DNA of 64,000 nt, taken from Methylovirgula sp963708155 (GTDB lineage Bacteria; Pseudomonadota; Alphaproteobacteria; Rhizobiales; Beijerinckiaceae). The translations under genes and the position numbers were made by a program. Shown here in pieces: positions 44,995-55,925 of this stretch; the stretch's first letter is position 1, and each line of letters begins with the position of its first letter. Under the pieces are notes generated by a model. It was not told the DNA's origin. It did no database searches and saw only the letters and a program-made list of their open reading frames with translations. The stretch lies in contig OY970183.1 of assembly GCA_963708155.1 (NCBI GenBank), positions 2,604,001 through 2,668,000 on the forward strand, read 5' to 3'.

Positions 44995-47914
44995 ATGCTG
45001 CCCGCGGCGCTGCCTCTCTACGAACGGCTGGTGAAGGCGCCGCAGATCAGCGATCCGGCTCTCGCACAGGCGCGGCTCGCCGATTTCGCGGCAGGCGGGC
45101 GCGAGGCGGAGGCGCTCGCGAGCGCGCCGGCCGTCGGCGCCTTGCTCCGCGGCATTGCCGATCATTCGCCCTACCTTTGGAAGCTGATCGCCGCCGATCC
45201 GGCGCGGCTGGTGCGCTTGCTCGGGGAAGAACCGGAAGCGAGCCTTTCCGGCTTCCTCGATTTGCTCGATGCAGCGGTCCACGGCGCGGAATCGGAAGCG
45301 GCCGCCATGCGCTTGCTGCGCCGTGCCAAGCAGGAGGTGGCACTTCTCACCGCTCTTGCCGACCTCGGCGGCGCCTGGACGCCGCAGGAGGTCATGGCGG
45401 CGCTGACCAAAGCCGCCGATGTCTTCGTCGCCAGCGCCCTGAGCTTCATCCTGCAAGATGAGCAGAAAGCCGGAAGGCTCTTTCTCCCTGACGCCCGCCG
45501 TCCGGACGAAGGTTGCGGGGTCGTCATTCTGGCACTCGGCAAGCACGGCGCCGGGGAGCTCAACTATTCGAGCGACACCGATCTCATCATTCTTTTCGAT
45601 CCTGCCAGCCCTGCGGCGGCGCAATTGGGAGAGCCGGGCGCGGCCTTCGTGCGCATCGCCCGCCGCCTCGTGAAACTTCTGCAAGAGCGCACGGCCGATG
45701 GCTATGTGTTGCGCGTCGATCTGCGGCTGCGGCCCGACCCTGGGTCGACCGCCATTGCGATTTCGACACCGGCAGCCTTTTTCTATTACGAAATCTTTTG
45801 GCCAGAACTGGGAACGCGCGGCGATGATCAAGGCGCGCCCCATTGCCGGCGACCGTAAGCTCGGGGAAGCCTTTCTCGAGCAGCTCACGCCCTTCATCTG
45901 GCGTCGCTATTTCGATTATGCCGCGATCGCCGACATCCATGCGATGAAGCGCCAGATCCATGCCGTGCGCGGCCATGCGGAGATCGCGGTCGCGGGCCAC
46001 GACCTCAAGTTGGGGCGCGGCGGCATCCGCGAAATCGAATTCTTCGTCCAGACGCAACAGCTCATTTATGGCGGACGGCGGCCGCAATTGCGCGGCAGCG
46101 CGACTCTGCCGATGCTTTACGAATTGCACCAGCAGGGCCTCGTCAGCCAGGCGGCGCGGGACGAGTTGCGCGAGGCCTATCTTTATTTGCGCGAGCTGGA
46201 GCATCGTCTGCAGATGATCGCCGACGAGCAGACCCAGCGTCTTCCGGCCGAGGACAAAGACCTTGCATGCTTCGCCAATTTCTGCGGCTATGCGACGCTC
46301 GCCGACTTTTCCGCGGCGCTGACGCATCATCTCGAACGTGTCGCCGAACATTATGCGATGCTGTTCGAGACCGCGCCGGGTCTGTCGGCGGCGACAGGCA
46401 ATCTCGTTTTCACGGGCGTCAGCGACGATCCCGAGACTTTGGAGACATTGGCCCGGCTTGGTTTCCAGCGTCCGGCTCTCGCGGCGGAGACGATCCGCGG
46501 CTGGCATTTCGGCCGCCGCGCCGGTGTCAGCTCGGAGCGCGCGCGCGAGGTCTTGACCGAACTGATCCCGGCGCTGCTCGAAGCCTTTGCCGAATCCGCT
46601 GATCCCGATGCGGCTCTGGCTGCGCTCGATCACGCGCTGGCGCAGCGCAGTGCCGCCGTCGAATTGCTTTCGATCCTCAAGTCCAGTGCGGGTCTGCGAA
46701 AATTATTCGCCGACCTGCTCGGCAGTGCGCCACGCCTGGCGGAGATAGTGGTCCGGCGCCCGCATGTGCTCGATTCGATGATCGATCGCGAGCTCCTGAC
46801 CGCGCCGCTCGGCGATGCGGATTTCGATGCGCGCCTGCGGCGGGTGCTGACGCCGCATACGGCGATCGAGGACGTGCTCGATGCCCTGCGCGATTTCCGG
46901 CAGGAGGAATCCTTTCTCATCGGTCTGCGGCTCCTGACCGAGAACCTCGCGCCGGAGGCAGCGGGCGCGGCCTATGCGGCGCTGGCGGGCGCTGTGGTGC
47001 GGGCCTGTCTTTTCCATGTCGAAGAGGATTTCGCCGCGCGCTTCGGCAAGGTTCCGCAGGGCCGCTGTGTCGTTCTCGGCATGGGCAAGCTCGGCTCGCG
47101 CGAGATGACGGCCGCCTCGGACCTCGACCTGATCCTGATCTACGATTTTGACGCTGACAGCCCGGAGGCGGCCGGCGCCGAGCGGCTCCACGCGACGCAT
47201 TATTACACGCGGCTCTCGCAGCGATTGATTTCCGGCCTCACCGTGGCGACGCGGCGCGGCCGCCTCTACGATGTCGATATGCGGCTGCGGCCCTCTGGGC
47301 GCAAAGGGCCCGTCGCGACGCAACTCTCGAGCTTCGTCGCCTATCAGGCGGAAGAGGCCGAGACCTGGGAGCATATGGCGCTCACGCGTGCCCGCGTCGT
47401 CGCCGGCGACGACGCGTTGGCCGCTGAAGTCGCAGTGGCGCGCGAGAGAATTCTGCGCCGGCCGCCGACACCCAAGTTGCGCAAGGATGTTCTCGACATG
47501 CGCCGCCTCGTGGCGAAGGAAAAGGGCGAGTCGGACCTGCTCGATCTGAAATATGCGGCCGGAGGGCAGATCGATCTCGAATTCCTCGCCCAATATCTCA
47601 GCCTGAGCTTCGCACATGAAGCGCCAGCCCTGCTCGCGACGGCGCCGGCCGATATCATCGCCCGCGCCGGTGCGCTTGGCTTTCTGCCGTCAGGCAATAG
47701 CGAAAGTCTGTTGGCCGCCTATCGACTCTACACACAGACCGCGCAAGTGCTGCACACGATCCTTGAGGCCGGCGTGCCGCTGTCGCAGTCGAGCGCGCCG
47801 GTAAAGCAAAGGCTTGCCGCTGCCGCGGGGTTGCCGAGCTTCGCGCAACTCGAAGCCGAACTTCGTCAAACCGAAGCGCAGGTCAGGGCGATCTTCAGGG
47901 AAATTATCGGCTGA
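44995..47914 (+). CDS. glnE: bifunctional glutamine synthetase adenylyltransferase/deadenylyltransferase GlnE (one frameshift)
   Basis: 972 residues after correction. It adds or removes AMP on glutamine synthetase in response to PII and glutamine. Two nucleotidyltransferase domains are visible: the N-terminal deadenylyl domain (LALGKHGAGELNYSSDTDLIILFD) and the C-terminal adenylyl domain (VLGMGKLGSREMTAASDLDLILIYDF). The frame breaks near 45790: AFFYYE is read in one frame and SFGQNWERAAMIKARPIAG in the next. Removing one A from GAAATCTTTTGG restores it. The 3' end overlaps the opposing kinase gene by 11 bases. Confidence 0.93.
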
Positions 47915-50297
47915 CGTGAACGTCCGTTCGCTTCAGTCCCTGGCGCGCGGCGAGCTGATAATGCGCCGTCGCTCGCGGCATGCGCCGTGCCGTGACGGCC
48001 GAACTGACGGCGGGGAGCGCGTTGCCGAGGGGCAGACGCACGAGAACGGTTGTGCCGGCGCCGAGCGTCGAGCGGATGCGGATCGTGCCTTCGTGCAAAG
48101 CCACCAATGAATGGGCAATGGCAAGGCCGAGACCCGAGCCTTTCATCCCGTTGGCCAGCGGCGCGTTCCATTGCTCGAAGGGCTTGCCGAGCCGTGACAG
48201 GGCTTCCGGCGCGATACCGGCCCCCGTATCCTCGACATAGATATTCACCCCATCGCGGACGCGGCGCGAGCGGATATTGACGCTGCCATGTTCGGGCGTG
48301 AACTTTACCGCATTGTGCAACAGGGCTGTCAGCACGCGCTGAAGCGCGGCGGGATCGGCGAGCAGTTTCGCTTCGTCGGCGATCTGGCTGGTGATGGTGA
48401 TGGATTTTTCCCGCGCCGCAGCCGCGACGGTCTGCATCGCATCCGCGATGAGCGTATCGATCTCGACCTCGGCCTTTTCCAGCTTCACCCGGCCGGCTTC
48501 GAGGTGCGACATGTCCAGCACGTCGGATATGACGCGCAGCAATTGCTCGCCGCTGTCCTTGATGTCCTTGCTGTAATCGAGATAGCGCGGCGCCAGCGCG
48601 CCAAAGGTCTGCTCGATCATCATGTCGGAGAAGCCGATGATGGCATTGAGCGGGGTGCGCAGCTCGTGGCTCATGTTGGCGAGGAATTGCGACTTGGCCC
48701 GGCTGGCGGACTCGGCCTCGGCCTTCTGTTCGAGGTATTTCTCGGCAAGTTCGGCGAGTTGTTGCGCCTGCAATTCGAGCTTCTGGCGCGAGGTTCGCAG
48801 ATCGGCCACCGTTGCCGTCAGCCGGCGCTCGGAGTCCAGCAATTGCTCCTGATGCCGTTTCAGCGCCGTAATGTCGGTTCCGACCGAGACATAGCCGCCG
48901 TCCTTGGTGCGGCGCTCATTGATCTGTAGCCAGCGGCCGTCGCCGAGCAGGGCTTCATAGGTCTGTGCGCCAGTCGCGGGACGCTCGCCCAGCGCGATCT
49001 GCGACTGAATGAGCGGGGGCGTCCCCTGCGTCATCACTTCCGGATAGGCGAGGCCGGATTCGATGGCCGCATCAGGCAGATTATGGAAGCGCTGGAACTT
49101 GGAATTGCACATCACCAGCCGATTATCCCTGTCCCAGAGGACGAAGGCTTCGGAGACGGCTTCGAGCGCATCGCGCAGGCGCATGTCGGCGGTTGCCGTG
49201 CGTTCGGCGAGGATTTTCTGCTCGGACGTGTCGATAGCGATGCCGACGAGATGAGCCGGTGCGTCTGGTGTCTCACGGACGAGTTCGGCGCGGGCGCGCA
49301 GCCAAACCCAATGGCCTTTCGCGTGGCGCATGCGGAATGTGTGGTCGATGGTCTTCGTCTGTGAAGCGGCGAGCACTTCCGCGATCTGGCTGAGATCGCC
49401 GTCGTGCGGATGGACGAGGGCGTTGATTTCGCCGAAGGAGAGGAAAGCGCGGTCGGCGTCGATGCCGAGCATGTCGTACATCGAATCCGACCAATAGACG
49501 CGTCCCCGCGCCAGATCCCAATCCCAGAGGCCGCAACGGCCGCGATTGAGCGCCGTATCGATGCGGCCGCGAATTCGCTCGCACGCGAGGTCGGCCTTTC
49601 GCGTCCGCGCCGACTGCAGGAAAAAGGCGGCCGCCACCGAGCAGAGCACGACGACGGTCGCGAGCAACGCCGCGGCGAGGCGCAAAGCGCCGTTGCGCCA
49701 ATCGGCAAGCACGGCGCCGACGGGATGGATAAAGGCGATCTGGCCGAAGGGCGCCTTCAACGTGCGCACGACGGCGAGAGCATCCGTCCCGTCGGCGAGA
49801 TTGATGCGCAGCACGCCAGCTTTTTCGGTCAGCGTCGTCAGCGGCTGACTTTGTCCGAAGCTGTCGGAGAGCGCGCCGCCGAGGTGCGATTGGCGCGGGA
49901 AGGCCGCGACGACAAGCCCTTTGCCATTGCTGACGAGCACACGCTGGCCATGCGAAAGAGCGCGGGTCGGCAGCGAACGCAGGAGTGCCTCTCCAGGGTC
50001 GCGGTTGCCGCTTTTGTCGAGCGCCGCGACCATATCGCTGGAGGTCGCCGTGGCGATGAGTTCAAGATCGTCGACCGCCGCGGCGATGGCGCGGTCGTGC
50101 GTGTCGATCAGGAACATCGCGATTGTCGCCGTGAGGGCGGCGATGAAGATGCCGATGAAGCAGGGAATCGCGAGCCGCAACATGGGCTCGAGCTTCAGAT
50201 AGGATGGCTGTCCGGTATCGGCGGAGGACGCCCGGTCCCGCCAATCGTTAAAGAGACCTGCGCGCGCGAACAGCTCCGCCGCATCTGCACGGATCAT
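47904..50297 (-). CDS. PAS sensor histidine kinase, PleC-like
   Basis: 797 residues. Two TM helices flank a periplasmic domain. Two PAS-like domains follow (about 260-385, with NRGRCGLWDWDLARGRVYW, and about 385-500, with LEAVSEAFVLWDRDNRLVM), then a coiled coil, H-box FLANMSHELRTPLNAIIGFSD and ATPase boxes LLHNAVKFTP, DTGAGI and GSGLGLAI. Size, domain plan and the position next to glnE match PleC of Rhizobiales (recalled synteny), the phosphatase/kinase that acts on DivK. The identity is an inference. It converges on glnE. Confidence 0.8.
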   Translation of the reverse strand: MIRADAAELFARAGLFNDWRDRASSADTGQPSYLKLEPMLRLAIPCFIGIFIAALTATIAMFLIDTHDRAIAAAVDDLELIATATSSDMVAALDKSGNRDPGEALLRSLPTRALSHGQRVLVSNGKGLVVAAFPRQSHLGGALSDSFGQSQPLTTLTEKAGVLRINLADGTDALAVVRTLKAPFGQIAFIHPVGAVLADWRNGALRLAAALLATVVVLCSVAAAFFLQSARTRKADLACERIRGRIDTALNRGRCGLWDWDLARGRVYWSDSMYDMLGIDADRAFLSFGEINALVHPHDGDLSQIAEVLAASQTKTIDHTFRMRHAKGHWVWLRARAELVRETPDAPAHLVGIAIDTSEQKILAERTATADMRLRDALEAVSEAFVLWDRDNRLVMCNSKFQRFHNLPDAAIESGLAYPEVMTQGTPPLIQSQIALGERPATGAQTYEALLGDGRWLQINERRTKDGGYVSVGTDITALKRHQEQLLDSERRLTATVADLRTSRQKLELQAQQLAELAEKYLEQKAEAESASRAKSQFLANMSHELRTPLNAIIGFSDMMIEQTFGALAPRYLDYSKDIKDSGEQLLRVISDVLDMSHLEAGRVKLEKAEVEIDTLIADAMQTVAAAAREKSITITSQIADEAKLLADPAALQRVLTALLHNAVKFTPEHGSVNIRSRRVRDGVNIYVEDTGAGIAPEALSRLGKPFEQWNAPLANGMKGSGLGLAIAHSLVALHEGTIRIRSTLGAGTTVLVRLPLGNALPAVSSAVTARRMPRATAHYQLAARQGLKRTDVHVSR

Positions 50298-50423
50298 GAT
50301 GGCCCCCTCAGTAACGATCCGAAGCGATGTGCCGCATCTCCTCGAATCGTACCCATGAGAATCCGAGCCGGGTGATTTGTCCAGAGATTAATGAAATCTG
50401 AAAAGAAAATTGATTAGGTGCGA

Positions 50424-53081
50424 TTAATTTAGCGAGCGCTCGACGATGTCCTTGACGTCGGGCGACAAGCGGTGTTGGGCGATGACGCGGCGCAGCGCCG
50501 CCTCCGCCAGACCGCGCCGCTGCGGCTCCAGCGCGCGCCAGCTTTTGAAGGCGCCAAGCAGCCGGGCCGCGACCTGCGGGTTCTTCTCATCGAGCTGCAG
50601 CACGATCGCTGCCACGAAATCATAGCCACTGCCGTCGGGCGCGTTGAACTGGGTCTGGTTGCCGGCCGCGAAGGCACCGATCAAAGCGCGGGCGCGGTTG
50701 GGGTTTGAGAGCGAGAAGGCGGGGTGGTTCATGAGCGTGCGGATGCGCTCGAGCGCGCCCGCCTCTGGGATCGCCGCCTGAAGCGCGAACCATTTGTCGA
50801 TCGCCAGAGGTTCGTTCTTGTAAATCTCGTAATAGGCTTCGAAGGCGCGTTCGCGCGCAGCGCCCGGGTGCAGGGCAAGAATTCCGAGGCCGGCGATCTT
50901 GTCGGTCATGAACCGCGCCTGCGTGAATTGCGTCTCGGCCAGCGCCAGCCCGTCGGCGTTGGCCGCAGCGTAAAGATCGAGCGCCGCATTGCGCAGGGCA
51001 CGCAGCCCCGCGGCGGCGGCATCGGGCGAATAGGCGCCGTCCTGGGCGAGCGACCCATAGAGCGCACGCAGCTCGACGGCGAGGCCCGCACCGATCGTCT
51101 CGCGCAGGGCCTTGCGGGCGGCGAAGATCGCGCCTGGATCGACATTGGCGCCAATCTCGCGGGCGATATCGGCTTCGCCGGGAAGCGCGAGAACCTGCGC
51201 TGCGAAAGCTGGATCGGCGGCGCTGGTCATCAGCACGTGGCGCAAGGCATCGATGAAGCGCGGATCGGATTCGGCCGACCCGCCGGCGCGGATGCGCTCG
51301 ACCGACCGCAAGAGCAGCCGGGTCGCATAGGTTTGCGACGCCTGCCAGCGGTTGAAACTGTCGCTGTCATGCGCCGTCTGGGCGATGAGGTCGTCCTCGC
51401 TCGCCGCGTAGCTGAGGCTGATCGGCGCGGAGAAGCCGCGCAGCAGCGAGACGACGGGCCGCTCCGGCAGCGCATGAAACGTCAGACGCCGCTGCGGTTC
51501 GGTCAATTCGATCGCACCCGTCGCGAGTTCATGCGCGCTGGCGCCGTCCTGCGGCCCGGTGACGAGATCAAAAATCTTGCCGTTGCGGCTTAGTAGGCCG
51601 AGCTCTATCGGGATGACGAAGGGCGGTTTTTCGTCCTGGCCCGGCGTCTTCTTGCAGCTTTGCGTGAGGTCGAGTGTGAGTGTCTGTGCGGTCGCGTCAT
51701 AGTGCGCTTCGACCTCGACGCGCGGCGTGCCGGACTGGGTGTACCAGCGGAAGAATTGCGTGAGATCGCGGCCCGAGACTTCGGCAAAACAGGCGATGAA
51801 TTGCTCCACCGTTGCGGCGGTGCCATCGTAGCGGGCGAAATAGAGGTCCATGCCGGCGCGGAACGCTTTGGCGCCGATCAGCACCTTCAGCATGCGGATG
51901 AGTTCGGCGCCTTTCTCGTAGACGGTCGCCGTATAGAAATTATTGATCTCATAATAAGAGTCCGGACGCACATTATGCGCGAGCGGGCCGGCGTCCTCGG
52001 GGAATTGCTGCGCGCGCAGGGTACGCACGTCGGCGATGCGGCGCACCGCGCGCGAGCGCATGTCGGCGGAAAATTCATGGTCGCGGAAGACGGTCAGCCC
52101 CTCCTTGAGGCAAAGCTGGAACCAGTCGCGGCAGGTGATCCTGTTGCCCGTCCAATTATGAAAATATTCGTGCGCGATCACCGCCTCGATCTGCGCGTAA
52201 TCGGTGTCGGTCGCCGTCTCGGGGGAGGCGAGTATATATTTGTCGTTGAAGACATTGAGGCCCTTGTTCTCCATCGCGCCCATGTTGAAGTCGGAGACGG
52301 CAACGATGTTGAACACGTCGAGATCGTATTCGCGGCCGAAGGCCTCTTCATCCCAGCGCATGGCGCGTTTCAGCGCGTCCATGGCATAGGCGGCGCTCGG
52401 CTCCTTGCCGTGCTCGACATAGATGCCAAGCTGCACCTCGCGGCCGGAAGCCGTCGTGAACCTATCGTGGATCGCGCCCAGATCGCCGCCGACCAATGCG
52501 AAGAGATAGCAGGGCTTCGGAAACGGATCGTGCCAGACCGCGAAATGACGGCTCGTTCCTTCGATCGCGGCGGCGGCGGTCCGGTTGCCGTTGGAGAGCA
52601 GGATCGGCGCCTCGGCCAGCTCGGCCTCAAGACGGACGGAATAGACGCTCAAAACATCCGGGCGATCGAGGAAATAGGTAATGCGGCGGAAGCCCTCCGC
52701 CTCGCATTGCGTGCAATAAGCCGAGCCCGAGCGGTAAAGCCCCATGAGCTGCGTATTGGCCGATGGGTTCAGCTCGGTCTCGATCTCGAGCGAGAAGGGC
52801 TCGTGCGGCGGCCCGGCAATCGTCAGCCGGTCAGGGGTGACGAAATTGGCGTTCACGTCTAGCGGCGCTCCGTCGAGCAGCAAGCGCTTGAGCTTGAGCC
52901 CGTCGCCGTCGAGCACCAGATCGGCGCCGGTTTTGCCCTGCGGATTGGGCCGCAGCTTGAGCCGCGCGATGACCCGCGTCGCCTGCCGGTCGAGCCGGAT
53001 ATCGAGGTCCACGCGATCGATGAAATAGTCCGGCGGCCGGTAATCCGCGAGGCGGATAGGCTGGGCAACGTCGGTACGCAT
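50424..53081 (-). CDS. pepN: aminopeptidase N
   Basis: 885 residues, M1 zinc metallopeptidase that releases N-terminal amino acids from peptides. Signatures: substrate-binding NMGAMENKGLNVF and zinc-binding VIAHEYFHNWTGNR (HExxH...E). The N-terminal beta-sheet domain and C-terminal alpha/ARM domain are both present, so the protein is full length. It is cytoplasmic (no signal peptide). It starts a leftward run of its own, with MFS and CDF genes upstream on the same strand. Confidence 0.95.
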   Translation of the reverse strand: MRTDVAQPIRLADYRPPDYFIDRVDLDIRLDRQATRVIARLKLRPNPQGKTGADLVLDGDGLKLKRLLLDGAPLDVNANFVTPDRLTIAGPPHEPFSLEIETELNPSANTQLMGLYRSGSAYCTQCEAEGFRRITYFLDRPDVLSVYSVRLEAELAEAPILLSNGNRTAAAAIEGTSRHFAVWHDPFPKPCYLFALVGGDLGAIHDRFTTASGREVQLGIYVEHGKEPSAAYAMDALKRAMRWDEEAFGREYDLDVFNIVAVSDFNMGAMENKGLNVFNDKYILASPETATDTDYAQIEAVIAHEYFHNWTGNRITCRDWFQLCLKEGLTVFRDHEFSADMRSRAVRRIADVRTLRAQQFPEDAGPLAHNVRPDSYYEINNFYTATVYEKGAELIRMLKVLIGAKAFRAGMDLYFARYDGTAATVEQFIACFAEVSGRDLTQFFRWYTQSGTPRVEVEAHYDATAQTLTLDLTQSCKKTPGQDEKPPFVIPIELGLLSRNGKIFDLVTGPQDGASAHELATGAIELTEPQRRLTFHALPERPVVSLLRGFSAPISLSYAASEDDLIAQTAHDSDSFNRWQASQTYATRLLLRSVERIRAGGSAESDPRFIDALRHVLMTSAADPAFAAQVLALPGEADIAREIGANVDPGAIFAARKALRETIGAGLAVELRALYGSLAQDGAYSPDAAAAGLRALRNAALDLYAAANADGLALAETQFTQARFMTDKIAGLGILALHPGAARERAFEAYYEIYKNEPLAIDKWFALQAAIPEAGALERIRTLMNHPAFSLSNPNRARALIGAFAAGNQTQFNAPDGSGYDFVAAIVLQLDEKNPQVAARLLGAFKSWRALEPQRRGLAEAALRRVIAQHRLSPDVKDIVERSLN

Positions 53082-53158
53082 CGGGGGCCTCGCGGGGGAA
53101 AAGCGATAGATGTCAGAAGATCATAAGGATTCCAGGCCGGGGCGCAAACCGCGGGAAA

Positions 53159-54445
53159 TCAGAGAGCTTTTGCTTCGCGGCGGACGATGGCGCGGCTGAT
53201 CCAGACGGCTGCGCCGACATTGCCGAGCCCGAGCAGCGCCAGCAGAACCGGCTCCGAGAGGCCGAAGAAGCGGCTCTGCAGCAGCGATGTCACCAGCGAG
53301 CTGGCGACCATGAACAAGGCATTCTGGATGTTCACCGCTGCGATCGTGCGGGCGCGCATGTCGGGCGCGGCGCGGGCCTGGATCGCCGCAAAGAGCGGCA
53401 CGACGAAAAGGCCGCCGCAAACCGCCAGCCCGAAGATTCCAGCCCCTATCGCGATGCCGCGCCCGCTCGCGAGGAATTCAGCCAATGTGGCCGTCTGATC
53501 ATGCGGCGCGTCGATGCCGTAGGTGGAGATCGCCAGTGCGCCGAGAAAAAACGCCATCCCAAGTGCAGCCTGCGGGGCGCGGACGAGCGTGATGCGACCG
53601 TGCGCCAGTTCGGCCGCGAGGAGCGAACCGGCGCCAATACCGAGCGCGAAAAAGCCGCTGATCGCCGCCTCGACCTCAATGCCGCCTCCCGTCGCCGTGC
53701 GGACCGCGACCGGCACCAGCGACAGCGCGACGGCGCCTGTCGCCCAGAACCAGGAGACCGCGAGGCCCGGACGCCAAAGTTTCATCTGTGCGTGCAGCTC
53801 GCGCAGCAGCTCGCCAGTCGAGACCAGAATGTTCCAATGCACGCGCAGGCCGGGCGCTGCTGCCGGCTTGCCGGGTATGAAAAGGCTCGCCGCATAGGCA
53901 GCGACGGCAATGACCATAAGCTGGGCGACGATCACCCCGGGGGGAAGACTCTTGTTCGCCGCGAGCGCGCCGGCAACGAGGCCGAAGAGGATGGCAAGAA
54001 AGGTCGCGGCCTCGACGAGCGCATTGCCGGCGGGCAATTCCTCGGTCTTCAGGTGATCGGGCAGGAAGCCATATTTCACCGGACCGAACAAAGCCGCGAT
54101 CGTGCCGAGGCCGAAGAGCGCGACATAGAGCAGGGGCAGGGAATTGAACCATACGCCCGCCGCGGCGACGGCCTGAACGAAAATCTCGCCCGTCTTCAGC
54201 CAGCGCGCGACGCGGGCCTTGTAATGCGCATCGGCGAACTCCCCCGCGAGGCCGGAGAGAAATACCGACGGCAGGATGAAAATGCCGATGGCGAGCGTGA
54301 TCAGCGCTCCCGCATTGGCCGCGCCGAGACGGAAGAGGACGAGCGTCGCCAGCAGGTTGCGGACGAAATTGTCGTTGAAGGCGGAAAGGAACTGGCACCA
54401 GAAGAGCCCCGCGAACCGCCCGCTGCGCAAAAGCGAAAGAAACAT
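53159..54445 (-). CDS. MFS transporter, LplT-like (lysophospholipid-type)
   Basis: 428 residues, 10-12 TM helices. The N-terminal FWCQFLSAFNDNFVRNLLATLV and GPVKYGFLPDHLK are characteristic of the LplT branch. That branch in many alphaproteobacteria is fused to, or adjacent to, an acyltransferase/acyl-ACP synthetase (Aas). Here no Aas domain follows, so the protein is the transporter half alone. The frame is open back to 54580, but the ATG at 54445 starts the homologous sequence. It lies eight bases after the CDF gene. Confidence 0.82.
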   Translation of the reverse strand: MFLSLLRSGRFAGLFWCQFLSAFNDNFVRNLLATLVLFRLGAANAGALITLAIGIFILPSVFLSGLAGEFADAHYKARVARWLKTGEIFVQAVAAAGVWFNSLPLLYVALFGLGTIAALFGPVKYGFLPDHLKTEELPAGNALVEAATFLAILFGLVAGALAANKSLPPGVIVAQLMVIAVAAYAASLFIPGKPAAAPGLRVHWNILVSTGELLRELHAQMKLWRPGLAVSWFWATGAVALSLVPVAVRTATGGGIEVEAAISGFFALGIGAGSLLAAELAHGRITLVRAPQAALGMAFFLGALAISTYGIDAPHDQTATLAEFLASGRGIAIGAGIFGLAVCGGLFVVPLFAAIQARAAPDMRARTIAAVNIQNALFMVASSLVTSLLQSRFFGLSEPVLLALLGLGNVGAAVWISRAIVRREAKAL

Positions 54446-54453
54446 GCCGGGCC

Positions 54454-55824
54454 TTAACGAAGCGGTTCGGCATGGCCGACGAGGCGCGAAATCGCGGAAA
54501 ACTGCTGGCGCACCTCGTGCTCCATTTTGTCGACGGCGCAATGGACCTCGGCGACGCTCGCGCGCGGATTGGCGAGGCAATGATAGTTGACGACGAGTCC
54601 TGCCGATGTCTCGCGCACGCGAACGTCATGGACTTCGTGCACGCCGCCGGTGGCCGCTTCGGCGAGGGCTTCGGCGATGGCGGCGCGAACGTCTTCCGGC
54701 GCGTCGTGCCCAGCAAGTTCGCGCGGCTCCAGCGGCTCGATATGGGTGTCGATCTCGGTCTCGGGTCCGAATTCCTTGCGCGCCTCCGCTTCGAGTCCTG
54801 AAGCAATGCTATGCGCCTGGCCGAGCGGCATGGCGCCATCGACCTCGATATCGCAGGAAAGCGCGATCTTGCCCGCGACCTGCTGAACGATGACGTGATG
54901 GATGGCGATATGCCGTCGCGCGGCAATGAGCAGCAGCCGTTCGATCACGGTCTCGTCATTGAGCGCGACCGGGATCGTCTCGACCGTGACCTCGGTCTCG
55001 GGCTGTGCCGTCGCGATGGCGGCGCCGACATTGCCCTTGATAGCCGTCACCTCGTCTTGCGAAAGCGTGCGCGGCACGCTGATCGCGATATCACCGAGTA
55101 CTTGCGCCCCGACCGGGCGCAGCCGCAAATTCTCCACCGCGATCACGCCGGGAACCCCCAGCGCCGCGGTGCGGACGCGCGCGGCGGCGCCCTGCGGCGC
55201 GGCATCGATGAGCGTGTCGATCGTCCGACGGGCGAGGCGATAGCCGGCGACGGCGATATAAATGGCAACAGCGATGGCGGCGATCGTATCGCCCTGCGTG
55301 ACGCCGAAGCGCGCGGCGACAAGGCCGAGAAGGACGATGCTGGACCCGACAATGTCGGAGGCGAAATGCAGCACGTCGGCGGCGAGTGCGTCGCTTTTCG
55401 TTTCGCGCGCCACGCGCGAGAGGATGCGCGCGCGAGAGATATCGACGACGATGGAAACGATCAGCACGGCGAATGCCAAGACATTGGCCTCGACATGTGT
55501 GCCGCCCTTCGTCAGCCGGTTGACGGCTTCGATCAGGATGAAGGCCGAGAGCGCCAGCAGGAAGCCCGTCTCGCCCAGCGCGGCGACCGTCTCGACTTTG
55601 CCGTGCCCGTAATTATGCTCTTCGTCGGCTGGCTTGCCGGCGACGCGCACCGCATAAAAGGTGATGATCGTCATGCCGACGTCGATCAGGTTGTGTCCCG
55701 CTTCGGAAAGCAGGGCCAGCGAGCCTGATAGAAATCCGGCAACGAATTTCGCGAGCGTGAGCGCGCAGCTCGCGGCGATGGAGGCGAGGGCGGCTCTTTC
55801 CTTGATGCGTTGGGCCTGGTCCAT
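54454..55824 (-). CDS. cation diffusion facilitator (CDF) family transporter
   Basis: 456 residues. Six TM helices, with metal-site motifs LSEAGHNLIDVG in TM2 and DVLHFASDIVGS in TM5 (H/D-x3-D in each). A long C-terminal cytoplasmic part carries ferredoxin-like metal-binding domains, apparently two, longer than the single one of most CDFs. It exports divalent metals (Zn, Fe, Mn or Co) from the cytoplasm in exchange for protons. The actual metal is uncertain. It is probably transcribed with the MFS gene. Confidence 0.9.
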   Translation of the reverse strand: MDQAQRIKERAALASIAASCALTLAKFVAGFLSGSLALLSEAGHNLIDVGMTIITFYAVRVAGKPADEEHNYGHGKVETVAALGETGFLLALSAFILIEAVNRLTKGGTHVEANVLAFAVLIVSIVVDISRARILSRVARETKSDALAADVLHFASDIVGSSIVLLGLVAARFGVTQGDTIAAIAVAIYIAVAGYRLARRTIDTLIDAAPQGAAARVRTAALGVPGVIAVENLRLRPVGAQVLGDIAISVPRTLSQDEVTAIKGNVGAAIATAQPETEVTVETIPVALNDETVIERLLLIAARRHIAIHHVIVQQVAGKIALSCDIEVDGAMPLGQAHSIASGLEAEARKEFGPETEIDTHIEPLEPRELAGHDAPEDVRAAIAEALAEAATGGVHEVHDVRVRETSAGLVVNYHCLANPRASVAEVHCAVDKMEHEVRQQFSAISRLVGHAEPLR

Positions 55825-55925
55825 GGGGCGTCCGGCGCATAATTAGAGCTTGCCGCAGCGGAGGCCGGGGTTTTATCAGTCTCGGCGGGTAAGCGGCAAG
55901 GCCCGAAACCGGATTGGGAGCGGCT

